Assembly (NCBI GenBank): GCA_026989275.1 | Contig: JALSJQ010000030.1 | Coordinates: 1-63,727 of the forward strand | Origin: Albidovulum sp. | GTDB taxonomy: Bacteria > Pseudomonadota > Alphaproteobacteria > Rhodobacterales > Rhodobacteraceae | Direction: 5' to 3' | Length of the DNA stretch: 63,727 bases | In this document: piece after piece, positions 1-7,466 of the stretch | Position numbering within the stretch: the stretch's first letter is position 1 | How the letters are laid out: every line of letters begins with the position of its first letter | Made by a program: the position numbers and the translations under genes | The notes under the pieces: model-generated | Told to the model about the DNA's origin: nothing | Database searches by the model: none | Seen by the model: only the letters and a program-made list of their open reading frames with translations

Positions 1-99
1 CATCCCGTGCCTGCGGCAAAGGTCGGCGCACTTCGCTCCCGCCTCATGCTCGACCAGAATGCCGATGATTTGCTCTTCCGAATATCTCGTTCGCTTCAT
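1..99 (-). CDS. IS3-family transposase OrfA, N-terminal part (partial)
   Basis: The first 33 codons of a helix-turn-helix transposase subunit are present. The protein begins MKRTRYSEEQIIGILVEHEA and continues through the ADLCRRHGM segment that forms the DNA-reading HTH of IS3-family OrfA proteins. ATG is at 99-97 with an AGGGACGG ribosome site in front. The gene is cut by the window edge, not visibly broken. OrfA binds the element ends and is normally fused by programmed frameshifting to the DDE integrase OrfB, which is not in the window. Confidence 0.75.
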   Translation of the reverse strand, partial: MKRTRYSEEQIIGILVEHEAGAKCADLCRRHGM

Positions 100-162
100 T
101 GTCCGTCCCTTCCTTGGGCCAGACTCCAATCCCATCCGGAGAAAAAATCCCGTGGCAGGTCA
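1..162 (-). mobile_element. IS3-family insertion sequence, orfA-side end (truncated by window edge)
   Basis: Only one end of the element is inside the window. Reading the minus strand from 162, the sequence begins TGACCTGCC, continues with a GGAGTCTGGCCC block and reaches the ATG of a transposase OrfA at 99. The element at the right edge of the window has the same arrangement (TGACCTGCC, GGAGTCTGCCC, a purine-rich ribosome site, ATG), which defines 162 as the probable element boundary. The transposase reads outward, off the left edge. No flanking target duplication can be checked because the other end is missing. Confidence 0.7.
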
Positions 163-545
163 GATTCCCCCCATTTCTCAATCGGTTGCACGCCTCCACA
201 CACCTCTGCCGATTTACACCATCTTGATGGACGTGAGCGGGGAGATAACTATTCGGGCAGGACCATCGAGCGGTGGGGCGGAGGTTCGCCATCAACTTGT
301 CGGGCATCCCGGACGGTGGAAGCGCTCCGGTTTCCCTTCTCGTTGATCACTGGAACAGCGATCGATGCGATCGCCGGCAAGGGGCGCGTCTTCCGCGCCG
401 GGCCGAAGACGGTGGCGACGGGCCGCACATCGAGGGGCGGTTGACCGGTGTGACCGATGCCGGAGCGGCGGGCGAACCCGGCCGATTTCCCGGCCCTCCG
501 CCCGCTGGCGTCCCGCCTCGCCGGTGGCCGCCCGTGCGGTCTTCC
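163..545. other. gene-free stretch between IS end and soxR
   Basis: No open frame here has a recognisable product or a convincing ribosome site on either strand. The short frames that cross it read as low-complexity Arg/Pro/Gly protein, as expected of non-coding GC-rich DNA. It holds the downstream side of soxR and the insertion junction of the IS element. Confidence 0.5.
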
Positions 546-965
546 TCAGCCGAGCGCGGTTTGCGGCGTGAGAGGATCCTCGCGGTCGGGCTCCGCCTCC
601 GGTGTGGCGGCGGGTGCCGCGTTCTCCTCGCAGCCCGTATCGCAGAAGAGGGCATAGACCGTCTCGATCAGCTGGCGCGGCTTGTCGTCGGCCAGGGAAT
701 AGTAGATCGTCTTGCCTTCGCGACGGGGGCGCACCAGCCCTTCGAGCCGCAGCCGTGCGAGCTGCTGGGAGACGGCCGCCTGCCGGGCCGAAAGCAGCCG
801 TTCGAGCTCGGTGACGGATTTTTCCCCGGTCATCAGATGACAGAGGATCATCAGCCGGCCCTCATGGCTCACCGCCTTGAGAAAGGTCGCGGCTTCGCAG
901 GCATGCTCGGCGATGCGGTCGAGCTCCTCCTCGCTCAGCCCCTCGTGGATTTCGGGAATGGACAC
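546..965 (-). CDS. soxR: SoxR, ArsR-family persulfide-responsive repressor of the sox genes
   Basis: A 139-residue ArsR/SmtB winged-helix protein. The recognition helix region is SARQAAVSQQLARLR (about 59-73), followed by the wing EGKTIYYSL (83-91). Cys42 and Cys108 are 66 residues apart, the spacing of the reactive pair in SqrR/BigR/YgaV-type sensors, which derepress when the two thiols are bridged by sulfur. Two further cysteines (23 and 112) are present. The start is GTG at 965. It lies 117 bases downstream of soxS on the same strand, divergent from soxV, matching the soxRS arrangement of Paracoccus. The predicted targets are the two ATTC-N8-GAAT sites at 1602 and 3287. The acidic tail after residue 112 is poorly conserved. 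Family and role are well supported; direct sulfur sensing is inferred from the cysteines. Confidence 0.88.
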   Translation of the reverse strand: MSIPEIHEGLSEEELDRIAEHACEAATFLKAVSHEGRLMILCHLMTGEKSVTELERLLSARQAAVSQQLARLRLEGLVRPRREGKTIYYSLADDKPRQLIETVYALFCDTGCEENAAPAATPEAEPDREDPLTPQTALG

Positions 966-1082
966 CTGCCCGGCCCCCTGCCTCGTTCATGTGCGCAAGA
1001 CGCACAGTTCGAAACGGATTTATCAATTTCGCGTGAGTTTGGCAAACGGCTGCTGCAGGGACAATGATTCGGAACCCGGTCC

Positions 1083-1547
1083 TCAGGAGGGCGGAGCGTC
1101 GGTGCTCTCCTCCATGGCCGCACGGCCTTCGGGGAGCTTCTCGAGCATCTGATCGAGAAGTGCCCAGAAGAAATCTTCCCCCGGATAGCCCTCGATTCGG
1201 CCGATCTCGCGCCCGTTCTCGATCAGGACGAAGGTCGGCGTGTACTGGATCGACCGCTGAAGGGAAACCCCCTCGGGCACCGGATCGGTGATGTCGATGC
1301 GCCTGAGCGGGGCCACCTTGCTTTCCCAGGTCTTGGGATAGACGGGGCCGATTTCCTCGAGCCAGGTTTCGCACCAGTAGCAGCCCTGTTCCTCGAACAT
1401 CCAGAGCTCGGCCGCGCCGGCGCGGAAGGGGGCGGCCAGCAGCAGGGCCAGGGTCAGGAGAAACGGCAGGAATTTCCTCCGCACCCCGCGGGAAGGCGCG
1501 GCGGTCGGACGGCGGGAAAGGTCGGGGGGCAGGGTGGCGTGCATCAT
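1083..1547 (-). CDS. soxS: SoxS, periplasmic thioredoxin-like protein
   Basis: A 154-residue protein with a signal peptide whose hydrophobic core is FLPFLLTLALLLAAP (about 26-40), then a thioredoxin fold with the active-site motif GCYWC (about 55-59) and the cis-proline segment YTPTFVLIENG. SoxS of Paracoccus reduces and reactivates SoxYZ, keeping its carrier cysteine from forming dead-end disulfides. Two consecutive ATG codons start it (1547 and 1544) behind GGAG. It is the first gene of the soxSR unit and faces soxV across a 189-base region that holds operator 1602-1617. The C-terminal acidic tail adds nothing recognisable. Confidence 0.85.
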   Translation of the reverse strand: MMHATLPPDLSRRPTAAPSRGVRRKFLPFLLTLALLLAAPFRAGAAELWMFEEQGCYWCETWLEEIGPVYPKTWESKVAPLRRIDITDPVPEGVSLQRSIQYTPTFVLIENGREIGRIEGYPGEDFFWALLDQMLEKLPEGRAAMEESTDAPPS

Positions 1548-1601
1548 GGTCTCCGTGCCATTCGTTGCGGAATGAACGTTCCGGCTTCACAAGGGCTCAT
1601 A

Positions 1602-1617
1602 ATTCGAATATGTGAAT
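1602..1617. promoter_or_regulatory. predicted SoxR operator, soxS-soxV intergenic region
   Basis: ATTC GAATATGT GAAT fits the ATTC-N8-GAAT pattern reported for SqrR/YgaV/BigR-type regulators. It sits in an AT-rich patch between the divergent soxS (start 1547) and soxV (start 1737). The same pattern recurs at 3287-3302 in front of soxX. In Paracoccus SoxR binds exactly these two intergenic regions. Confidence 0.7.
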
Positions 1618-1736
1618 AAATCAAATTCCGCGAAGGCCGGGGCGCCCTCGGGGCGTTCACATGCCCGGGAGTGCCGCGGAGCGGGATGCGAAGAACAGGC
1701 CGTGAAAAGGGCCGGGCAGAGGGGAGAGACGATACC

Positions 1737-2477
1737 ATGTTCGACATTTCCAGCCTGGGGGCGCTGGTCGCGGGGCTCTTGTCCTTTCTCTCGCCCTGCG
1801 TGCTGCCGCTGGTGCCGTTCTATCTCGGCTATCTCGCGGGCGAGAGCATCCACATGATGGCCGAGGGCGAGGAGATGCCGGAGAACGTGCGGCGCAAGGC
1901 GGTGATCGGCGCCTTCGCCTTCGCGGCCGGGATGCTGGTGGTCTTCGTGTCGCTCGGTGCGGCGGCGACGGCGATCGGCCAGGCGTTGCGCGAATGGTTC
2001 GACGTGCTGCGCTGGGTGGCGGGCGCGATCGTCGTCGTGATGGGGCTGCATTTTCTGGGCGTCTTCCGGATCGGTCTGCTCTATCGCTCGGTGAAGGCGG
2101 AGGTGAACGTGCCGGCGACGAGCATCTTCGGTGCGCTCCTCATGGGCATGGCCTTCGCCTTCGGCTGGACGCCCTGCGTCGGTCCGGCGCTGGCACCGAT
2201 CCTGATGATGGCCGCGGGCGCCGAGACGGCGATGCAGGGGGTGTGGTATCTCTTCGTCTATGGCCTCGGCATGACGGCGCCCTTCATCGTCGCCGCCTTC
2301 TTCGTCGGCCCGTTCCTGCGCTGGATGCGGCGTTTCCGCCGCCATCTCGACAAGGTCGAGAAGGCCATGGGAATCCTGCTGATCGTCTTCGGCGTGATGA
2401 TCGCCACCAACCTCGTGCAGCTGCTCTCCACCTGGTTGCTGAATCTGGCGCCGGATCTGTGGACGAAGGTGCTCTGA
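1737..2477 (+). CDS. soxV: SoxV, CcdA/DsbD-family membrane thiol-electron transporter
   Basis: A 246-residue membrane protein that passes reducing equivalents from cytoplasmic thioredoxin to periplasmic SoxW. The two redox cysteines lie in the family motifs SPCVLPLVP (about 20-28) and TPCVGPALAP (about 145-154), each at the start of a transmembrane helix, and about six hydrophobic segments are visible. ATG 1737 with GGGGAGAG upstream was chosen because it puts the first helix at the N-terminus; a longer reading from 1671 adds only Arg-rich sequence. It begins the plus-strand sox operon downstream of the first SoxR site, with soxW following after 91 bases. Confidence 0.9.
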   Translation: MFDISSLGALVAGLLSFLSPCVLPLVPFYLGYLAGESIHMMAEGEEMPENVRRKAVIGAFAFAAGMLVVFVSLGAAATAIGQALREWFDVLRWVAGAIVVVMGLHFLGVFRIGLLYRSVKAEVNVPATSIFGALLMGMAFAFGWTPCVGPALAPILMMAAGAETAMQGVWYLFVYGLGMTAPFIVAAFFVGPFLRWMRRFRRHLDKVEKAMGILLIVFGVMIATNLVQLLSTWLLNLAPDLWTKVL

Positions 2478-2568
2478 GAGCGGTCTTCGCGGCGTCGCGG
2501 ACGAGCGATGCCGAGGCGCGAACGGGAGGTGGGGAGGCATGCGCGGCTTTCGTCAAGGGAGAGAGGAA

Positions 2569-3228
2569 ATGGGCATGGTGAAAACGTTTTCCGGCATGGT
2601 TCGCGCCCTTCGGTGGCTGGTCGCCCCGGGCGCCTGGATGGCCGCGGCGCTGGCCCTGGTTCTGGGAGCTGCGGCCGCGGGGGCGGCCGAGGAGAGGGCC
2701 TACGAGCCCGTGCTCGGCGATGACGGGCTGCACAAGGCGCCCTGGCTGCGCGATACCTTCAAGGACCTGCGCGAGGATCTCGCCGAGGCCAATGCCGAGG
2801 GCAAGCGGCTGATGCTGCTGATCGAGCAGCGCGGCTGCATCTACTGCAAGAAGATGCACGAGGAGGTTTTCCCGATCCCGCAGCTGTCGCAATACATCGA
2901 GGATCACTTCTTCGTCGTGCAGATCAACATGTTCGGCGATGTGGAGGTTACCGATTTCGACGGCGAGACGCTGCCCGAGAAGGAAATGATCAAGAAGTGG
3001 GGCATCCTCTTCACGCCGACGATGATGTTCTTCCCCGAGGAGGTTCCCGAGGGGGTGAGCGCGAAGGATGCGGCGGTGGCGATCATGCCCGGCGCGTTCG
3101 GCTACTACACGACGATGAACCTGCTGCACTGGATCGTCGAGAAGGGCTACGAGACCGATGAGCCCTTCCAGGCCTATCATCGGCGGATGCTGCCGGAGCG
3201 TTTCAGGGAGCGGCCGCTGAAGAAGTGA
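2569..3228 (+). CDS. soxW: SoxW, periplasmic thioredoxin partner of SoxV
   Basis: Signal peptide (hydrophobic core about 21-36, AAAAGAAEE cleavage region) followed by a thioredoxin fold with the active site RGCIYCKKMHEEVFP and the cis-Pro segment LFTPTMMFFPE. Members of this family take electrons from SoxV and reduce periplasmic Sox components. The start is ambiguous: ATG 2569 behind AAGGGA, or ATG 2539 behind GGAGGT, ten codons longer. Both ribosome sites are 8 bases from their ATG. The shorter form gives a more normal signal peptide. soxX follows after a 149-base gap that contains the second SoxR site. Confidence 0.85.
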   Translation: MGMVKTFSGMVRALRWLVAPGAWMAAALALVLGAAAAGAAEERAYEPVLGDDGLHKAPWLRDTFKDLREDLAEANAEGKRLMLLIEQRGCIYCKKMHEEVFPIPQLSQYIEDHFFVVQINMFGDVEVTDFDGETLPEKEMIKKWGILFTPTMMFFPEEVPEGVSAKDAAVAIMPGAFGYYTTMNLLHWIVEKGYETDEPFQAYHRRMLPERFRERPLKK

Positions 3229-3286
3229 GACATCGGCTCCGAAACCGCTGCGATATCAACGAAGTGTCGCGCGGGCTGCGTCATAA

Positions 3287-3302
3287 ATTCATGCTTGTGA
3301 AT
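3287..3302. promoter_or_regulatory. predicted SoxR operator, soxW-soxX intergenic region
   Basis: ATTC ATGCTTGT GAAT, extended to AAATTC..GAATTT, so the half-sites are 6-base inverted repeats. It is the second occurrence of the ATTC-N8-GAAT pattern and lies 75 bases before the soxX start. It likely controls the catalytic part of the cluster, soxXYZABCD, separately from soxVW. Confidence 0.7.
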
Positions 3303-3377
3303 TTTGTGTTGTGAGAGGTGCGGCCGAGGCGCTAGGGTATGAATCACGGAGTGTTGAAGACTCTGAAGGGAGGAAAC

Positions 3378-3836
3378 ATGAAAATCACAGGGCTGACGGC
3401 TGTGGCGCTGGTCTTCGGTGCCAGCGTTGCGATGGCGGAGGTTGTTCCGCCGAAGGAAGTCAAGTTCACCGAGGAGGGGGCCGTGGAGACGCCGGTCACC
3501 ACCACGCCGGGCAACCCCGCCAACGGCCGCAAGGTCTTTGCGCACCGCAAGAAGGGCAACTGCCTTGCCTGCCATCAGAACAGCGACATGAAGGATCTTC
3601 CCTTCCACGGCGAGATCGGCCCGTCGCTCGATGGTGTGGCGGACCGCTACTCCGAGGCCGAGCTCAGGGGGATCGTGGTGAATGCCAAGAGGGCGCTCGA
3701 TTCCGACACGATCATGCCGGCGTTCTACAAGGATTGGGGTTTCCGCCGCGTGCTCAAGAAGTTCGAGGGCAAGTCGATCCTGACCGCCCAGGAGGTCGAG
3801 GACGTGGTGGCCTATCTCAAGACGCTCAAGGAATGA
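3378..3836 (+). CDS. soxX: SoxX, monoheme cytochrome c subunit of SoxAX
   Basis: A 152-residue secreted cytochrome. The signal peptide is residues 1-20 (cleavage after AMA), the heme motif CLACH is at 62-66, and Met113 in DTIMPAFY is the probable axial ligand. With SoxA it forms the enzyme that couples thiosulfate to the SoxY cysteine and takes up two electrons. ATG 3378 was chosen because it has a strong AGGGAGGA site and starts a normal signal peptide; an in-frame ATG at 3339 would put 13 unneeded residues in front. First gene of the XYZABCD run, 22 bases before soxY. Confidence 0.93.
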   Translation: MKITGLTAVALVFGASVAMAEVVPPKEVKFTEEGAVETPVTTTPGNPANGRKVFAHRKKGNCLACHQNSDMKDLPFHGEIGPSLDGVADRYSEAELRGIVVNAKRALDSDTIMPAFYKDWGFRRVLKKFEGKSILTAQEVEDVVAYLKTLKE

Positions 3837-3858
3837 CAACTCGCAAGGAGACTGTGAC

Positions 3859-4281
3859 ATGCTGCAACTGACGAGACGCGAAGCTCTCGGCGCGGGAGCT
3901 GGCGCCTTCGCCATCACGGCTTTCGGCCTTCCCGCCATGGCTGCGGCCGTGGAGGACGCCATCAAGAAGTTCACCGGTGGTGCGATGCCGGCCGAGGGCG
4001 GGGTGGATCTGACCGCGCCCGAGATCGCCGAGAACGGCAACACCGTGCCGATCGAGGTTGCGGCTGACGGTGCCGTGGCCATCGCCGTCTTTGCCGACGG
4101 CAACCCGGCGCCGGAGGTCTGCACCTTCAATTTCGGCCCGCTTGCCGGTTCGAGCGCGGCCGCGACGCGGATCCGTCTCGCCAAGACCCAGAACGTGATC
4201 GCCGTGGCGAAGTTCGCCGACGGTTCGTTCAAGATGGCGAAGGCCGTTGTCAAGGTGACGATCGGCGGCTGCGGCGGCTGA
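3859..4281 (+). CDS. soxY: SoxY, substrate-carrier subunit of SoxYZ
   Basis: A 140-residue protein with a twin-arginine signal (TRREALGAG, residues 5-13) and the hallmark C-terminus GGCGG. The cysteine of that flexible arm carries the sulfur intermediates through the whole cycle. Export by Tat with SoxZ as a folded pair is the known route. AAGGAG precedes the ATG; soxZ follows after 25 bases. Length and ends are typical, and nothing is missing. Confidence 0.95.
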   Translation: MLQLTRREALGAGAGAFAITAFGLPAMAAAVEDAIKKFTGGAMPAEGGVDLTAPEIAENGNTVPIEVAADGAVAIAVFADGNPAPEVCTFNFGPLAGSSAAATRIRLAKTQNVIAVAKFADGSFKMAKAVVKVTIGGCGG

Positions 4282-4306
4282 CGGAAATTCAGGAGGAACA
4301 GGAAAC

Positions 4307-4648
4307 ATGGCCAAGATCAAACCCCGCGTCAAAGTCCCGAAGAAGGCTGAAGCCGGTGAAGTTATCACCATCAAGGCGCTCATCAGCCACCCGATGGAAT
4401 CGGGCCGCCGGAAGGACAAGAAGACCGGCAAGCTCATTCCGCGCAAGATCATCAACCGCTTCACCTGCGATTTCGTGGGGGCAAGCCAGTCGGGCAATGT
4501 GATCGACGTTCAGCTCGAGCCCGCGATCTCGACCAACCCCTACTTCCAGTTCGAGGCCAAGGTGCCCGAATCGGGCGAGTTCCGCTTCAAGTGGGTCGAG
4601 GACGGCGGCGCCGTTTACGAGCTGGCAAAGAAGATCGCGGTCGGCTGA
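4307..4648 (+). CDS. soxZ: SoxZ, partner subunit of SoxY
   Basis: A 113-residue SoxZ immunoglobulin-like protein starting MAKIKPRVKVPKKAEAGEV, the conserved opening of the family. It contains HPMESGRRKDKKTGKLIPR, the loop typical of SoxZ. It lacks a signal peptide, as expected, because it is exported with SoxY through Tat. AGGAGG ribosome site; soxA follows after 35 bases. Confidence 0.95.
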   Translation: MAKIKPRVKVPKKAEAGEVITIKALISHPMESGRRKDKKTGKLIPRKIINRFTCDFVGASQSGNVIDVQLEPAISTNPYFQFEAKVPESGEFRFKWVEDGGAVYELAKKIAVG

Positions 4649-4683
4649 CGCGGACCGGGACAACAATAGGGAGGATTTGCCGA

Positions 4684-5529
4684 ATGAAGCTGACTCGCAT
4701 CGGGGCTGGTTTCGCCGCCGCCATCATCGGCCTTGCCGGTATGGCGTCGGCCGGGGAGCCCGAAATCAAGAAGCTGGTCATCGACGGGGTCGAGATGACC
4801 GTGGCGGCGCCTGCGCCGCCCTATCTCGAGAATCTCGACATGATCTATTCCGGCTGGCTGTTCCGGTCGCCGGAGACCCAGGCGCTCGAGCTCGATGACT
4901 TCGACAATCCGGGCATGGTGTTCGTCGAGCAGGCCCAGGACATGTTCTCCACGCCGGAAGGCACGGCGGGCAAGGCCTGTTCCGACTGTCACCAGCTCGA
5001 GGACTTCAAGGGGCTGCGCACGGTTCTGCCGCGCGTCGAGGACGACGGCAAGCTGTGGACCATGGAGGACTACATCAACAAGTGCCGGACCGACCGCATG
5101 GGGGCGAAGGCCTGGAAATACGGCGGAACGGAGCTGACCTCGATGGTGGCCCTGATCGGCCTGCAGTCCCGCGGGATGCCGATCAACGTGAAGATCGACG
5201 GCCCGGCAAAGCCCTACTGGGAGAAGGGCAAGGAGATCTTCTACACCCGTGTGGGTCAGCTCGACATGGCCTGTGCCAATTGTCACGAGGACAATTACGG
5301 CAAGATGATCCGGGCGGACCGGCTCAGCCAGGGCCAGATCAACGGCTTTCCGACCTACCGCCTCAAGAACGGCAAGCTGAACTCGGTGCATGCCCGCTTC
5401 AAGGGGTGCATGAAGAACATTCGCGCCCAGCCCTACAAGGTCGGCGGCGACGAATTCAAGGCGCTCGAGCTCTACATCGCCTCGCGCGGCAACGGGCTCT
5501 CCGTCGAAACGCCTTCGGTCCGCAACTGA
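4684..5529 (+). CDS. soxA: SoxA, diheme cytochrome c subunit of SoxAX
   Basis: A 281-residue secreted cytochrome with a signal peptide ending ASA (residues 21-23). Heme motifs are CSDCH (99-103) and CANCH (197-201), so this is the diheme form found in Paracoccus and relatives. Cys242 in FKGCMKN is the heme ligand that becomes a persulfide during catalysis. SoxAX joins thiosulfate to SoxY. ATG 4684 is supported by AGGGAGGA and the signal peptide. A 165-base gap with a hairpin separates it from soxB. Confidence 0.94.
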   Translation: MKLTRIGAGFAAAIIGLAGMASAGEPEIKKLVIDGVEMTVAAPAPPYLENLDMIYSGWLFRSPETQALELDDFDNPGMVFVEQAQDMFSTPEGTAGKACSDCHQLEDFKGLRTVLPRVEDDGKLWTMEDYINKCRTDRMGAKAWKYGGTELTSMVALIGLQSRGMPINVKIDGPAKPYWEKGKEIFYTRVGQLDMACANCHEDNYGKMIRADRLSQGQINGFPTYRLKNGKLNSVHARFKGCMKNIRAQPYKVGGDEFKALELYIASRGNGLSVETPSVRN

Positions 5530-5580
5530 CACCGGACAGCCCTCAGGGCGCCGGTTCCGGTCTGAAGGTCTGAAAGATCC

Positions 5581-5608
5581 GGCCCTCCCGTCCCCGTGCG
5601 GGGGGGCC
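5581..5608 (+). terminator. hairpin between soxA and soxB (possible attenuator)
   Basis: GGCCCTCCC (5581-5589) can pair with GGGGGGGCC (5600-5608) through nine base pairs, one of them G-U. It is followed by TTCCGGTTTG, a weak T-tract. It may attenuate transcription from soxXYZA into soxBCD or protect the upstream mRNA end. It is not a strong terminator. Confidence 0.35.
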
Positions 5609-5694
5609 TTCCGGTTTGAAGGCCGGCGCGGCAAACGGTCGGCAAACCGCCCTTCCCTTCCTCCCTTGCAGACCATCACGAGGAGACGAGCGAC

Positions 5695-7398
5695 ATGATT
5701 TCGCGGCGAGAATTCCTTCAGGCGGCCATGGCAGCCTCCACCATCGTCGGCGCTTCGGGCTTCGGCAACTGGGCCCGGCTCGCGGCACAGCAGAAGCTGA
5801 CCCAGGACCAGCTGCTCTCTTTCCCGACCATGGGCAATGTCACCATCGCCCACATCACCGACATTCACGCCCAGGCGGTGCCGATCTATTTCCGCGAACC
5901 CGAGATCAATCTCGGCGTCGGGGGCAATTGCGGCCAGCCGCCGCATCTGACCGGCGCGGCCTTCCTCGAGTATTTCGGCATCGATCGCGGCACGCCCGAG
6001 GCCTATGCGCTGACCTATCTCGATTTCGTCGCCCTTGCCCGCACCTACGGCCGCATGGGCGGCATCGACCGGATCGCCACCGTCTTCAACGCCATTCGCG
6101 CCGACCGCCCCGAGGCGATCTTCCTCGATGGCGGCGACACCTGGCAGGGCAGCTACACCGCCCTCAAGACCAATGGCGCCGACATGGTGAAGTATCAGAA
6201 CGCCCTCGGTCTCGACGCCATGACATCCCATTGGGAGTTCACCCTCGGCATCGACCGGGTGCAGGAAATCCTCGACGGGGAGCTCAAGGCCGAGTTCCTC
6301 GGCGCCAACATCTTCGACGCCGAATGGGACGAGCCGGTCGATTTCGCCAAGCCCTACATCTTCCGCGAGCAGAACGGGGTGAAGATCGCCATCATCGGCC
6401 AGGCTTTCCCCTATCTGCCGATCGCCAACCCGAAATGGCTGTTCCCCGGCCTCTCCTTCGGCATCCGCGAGGATCACATGAAGGAGGTGGTGGCCGAGGT
6501 GCGCGAGAAGGGGGCCGATCTGGTCGTGCTTCTCAGCCACAACGGTTTCGACGTGGACAAGAAGATGGCGGCACGCGTGCCGGGCATCGACGTGATCCTC
6601 ACCGGCCACACCCACGACGCCATGCCGCGGCCGATCAAGGTCGGCAAGACCCTGCTGATCGCCACGGGTTCCCACGGCAAGTTCGTCTCCCGTCTCGATC
6701 TCGACGTGCAGAACGGCGAGGTGAAGGGTTACGAATACCGGCTGATTCCGATCTTCTCCGACGTGATCGAGCCCGACAGGGAGATGGCGGCGCTGGTGGC
6801 CGAGCAGCGCAAGCCCTTCGAGAAGGAGTTGACGGAAGTGCTCGGGCACACGGGCTCGCTTCTCTATCGCCGCGGCAACTTCAACGGCACCTGGGACGAC
6901 CTCATCTGCCAGGCGCTGATCGAGGAGCGCGAGGCCGACATCGCCTTCTCGCCGGGCTTCCGCTGGGGCACCTCGCTCCTGCCCGACAGCCCGATCACCC
7001 GCGAGGACCTCTTCACGACCGTGGCGATGAGCTACCCGGCTTCCTATCGCTCCGAGATGACGGGCGAGACGATCAAGATGATCATGGAGGACGTGGCCGA
7101 CAACCTGTTCAACCCCGATCCCTACTATCAGCAGGGCGGCGACATGGTCCGGGTCGGCGGCATGGGCTACAAGATCGACGTGGACAAGCCCCAAGGTCGG
7201 CGCATCAGCGAGATGACGCTGCTCAAGACCGGCGAACCCATTGATCCGCAGAAGAAATATGTGGTCGCGGGCTGGGCGTCGGTCAACGAGAACACCGAAG
7301 GGCCGGCGATCTGGGATGTGGTTGAAAGCTACATCAGGCGGGTCGGCACCGTGCACCTCGAGCCCAACAAGAGCGTCAAGGTTGTCGCAGGTTGCTGA
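5695..7398 (+). CDS. soxB: SoxB, dimanganese thiosulfohydrolase
   Basis: A 567-residue enzyme of the 5'-nucleotidase/metallophosphoesterase superfamily that hydrolyses the sulfone from SoxY-bound intermediates. It has a Tat signal (SRREFLQ, 3-9). Metal-site motifs are DIH (56-58), GGDTW (146-150), SHWEFT (178-183, the SoxB form of the family NHE motif), SHNG (281-284) and GHTHD (304-308). The C-terminal 5'-nucleotidase domain runs from about 390. GAGGAG precedes the ATG. Full length, with no sign of damage. Confidence 0.95.
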   Translation: MISRREFLQAAMAASTIVGASGFGNWARLAAQQKLTQDQLLSFPTMGNVTIAHITDIHAQAVPIYFREPEINLGVGGNCGQPPHLTGAAFLEYFGIDRGTPEAYALTYLDFVALARTYGRMGGIDRIATVFNAIRADRPEAIFLDGGDTWQGSYTALKTNGADMVKYQNALGLDAMTSHWEFTLGIDRVQEILDGELKAEFLGANIFDAEWDEPVDFAKPYIFREQNGVKIAIIGQAFPYLPIANPKWLFPGLSFGIREDHMKEVVAEVREKGADLVVLLSHNGFDVDKKMAARVPGIDVILTGHTHDAMPRPIKVGKTLLIATGSHGKFVSRLDLDVQNGEVKGYEYRLIPIFSDVIEPDREMAALVAEQRKPFEKELTEVLGHTGSLLYRRGNFNGTWDDLICQALIEEREADIAFSPGFRWGTSLLPDSPITREDLFTTVAMSYPASYRSEMTGETIKMIMEDVADNLFNPDPYYQQGGDMVRVGGMGYKIDVDKPQGRRISEMTLLKTGEPIDPQKKYVVAGWASVNENTEGPAIWDVVESYIRRVGTVHLEPNKSVKVVAGC

Positions 7399-7419
7399 AA
7401 ATGGATGCAAACGATCGTC

Positions 7420-7439
7420 GCATTCAATAATATGCATTC
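7420..7439. repeat. short direct repeat GCATTC in soxB-soxC gap
   Basis: Two copies of GCATTC, 14 bases apart start to start, flank AATAATAT in the 68-base gap between soxB and soxC. The patch is AT-rich compared with its surroundings. It does not match the SoxR pattern because the second half-site is not inverted. It may be an internal promoter or an mRNA-processing site. Confidence 0.25.
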
Positions 7440-7466
7440 GATCAATCACCGAGGAGGTTCGAATCG

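Noticed and set aside
3177-4253. Long minus-strand frames opposite soxX and soxY
   Set aside because: They mirror the codon structure of the sox genes on the plus strand, which carry clear motifs. No independent evidence supports them.
7420-7439. A third SoxR operator between soxB and soxC
   Set aside because: The half-sites are direct repeats (GCATTC twice) and do not fit ATTC-N8-GAAT.
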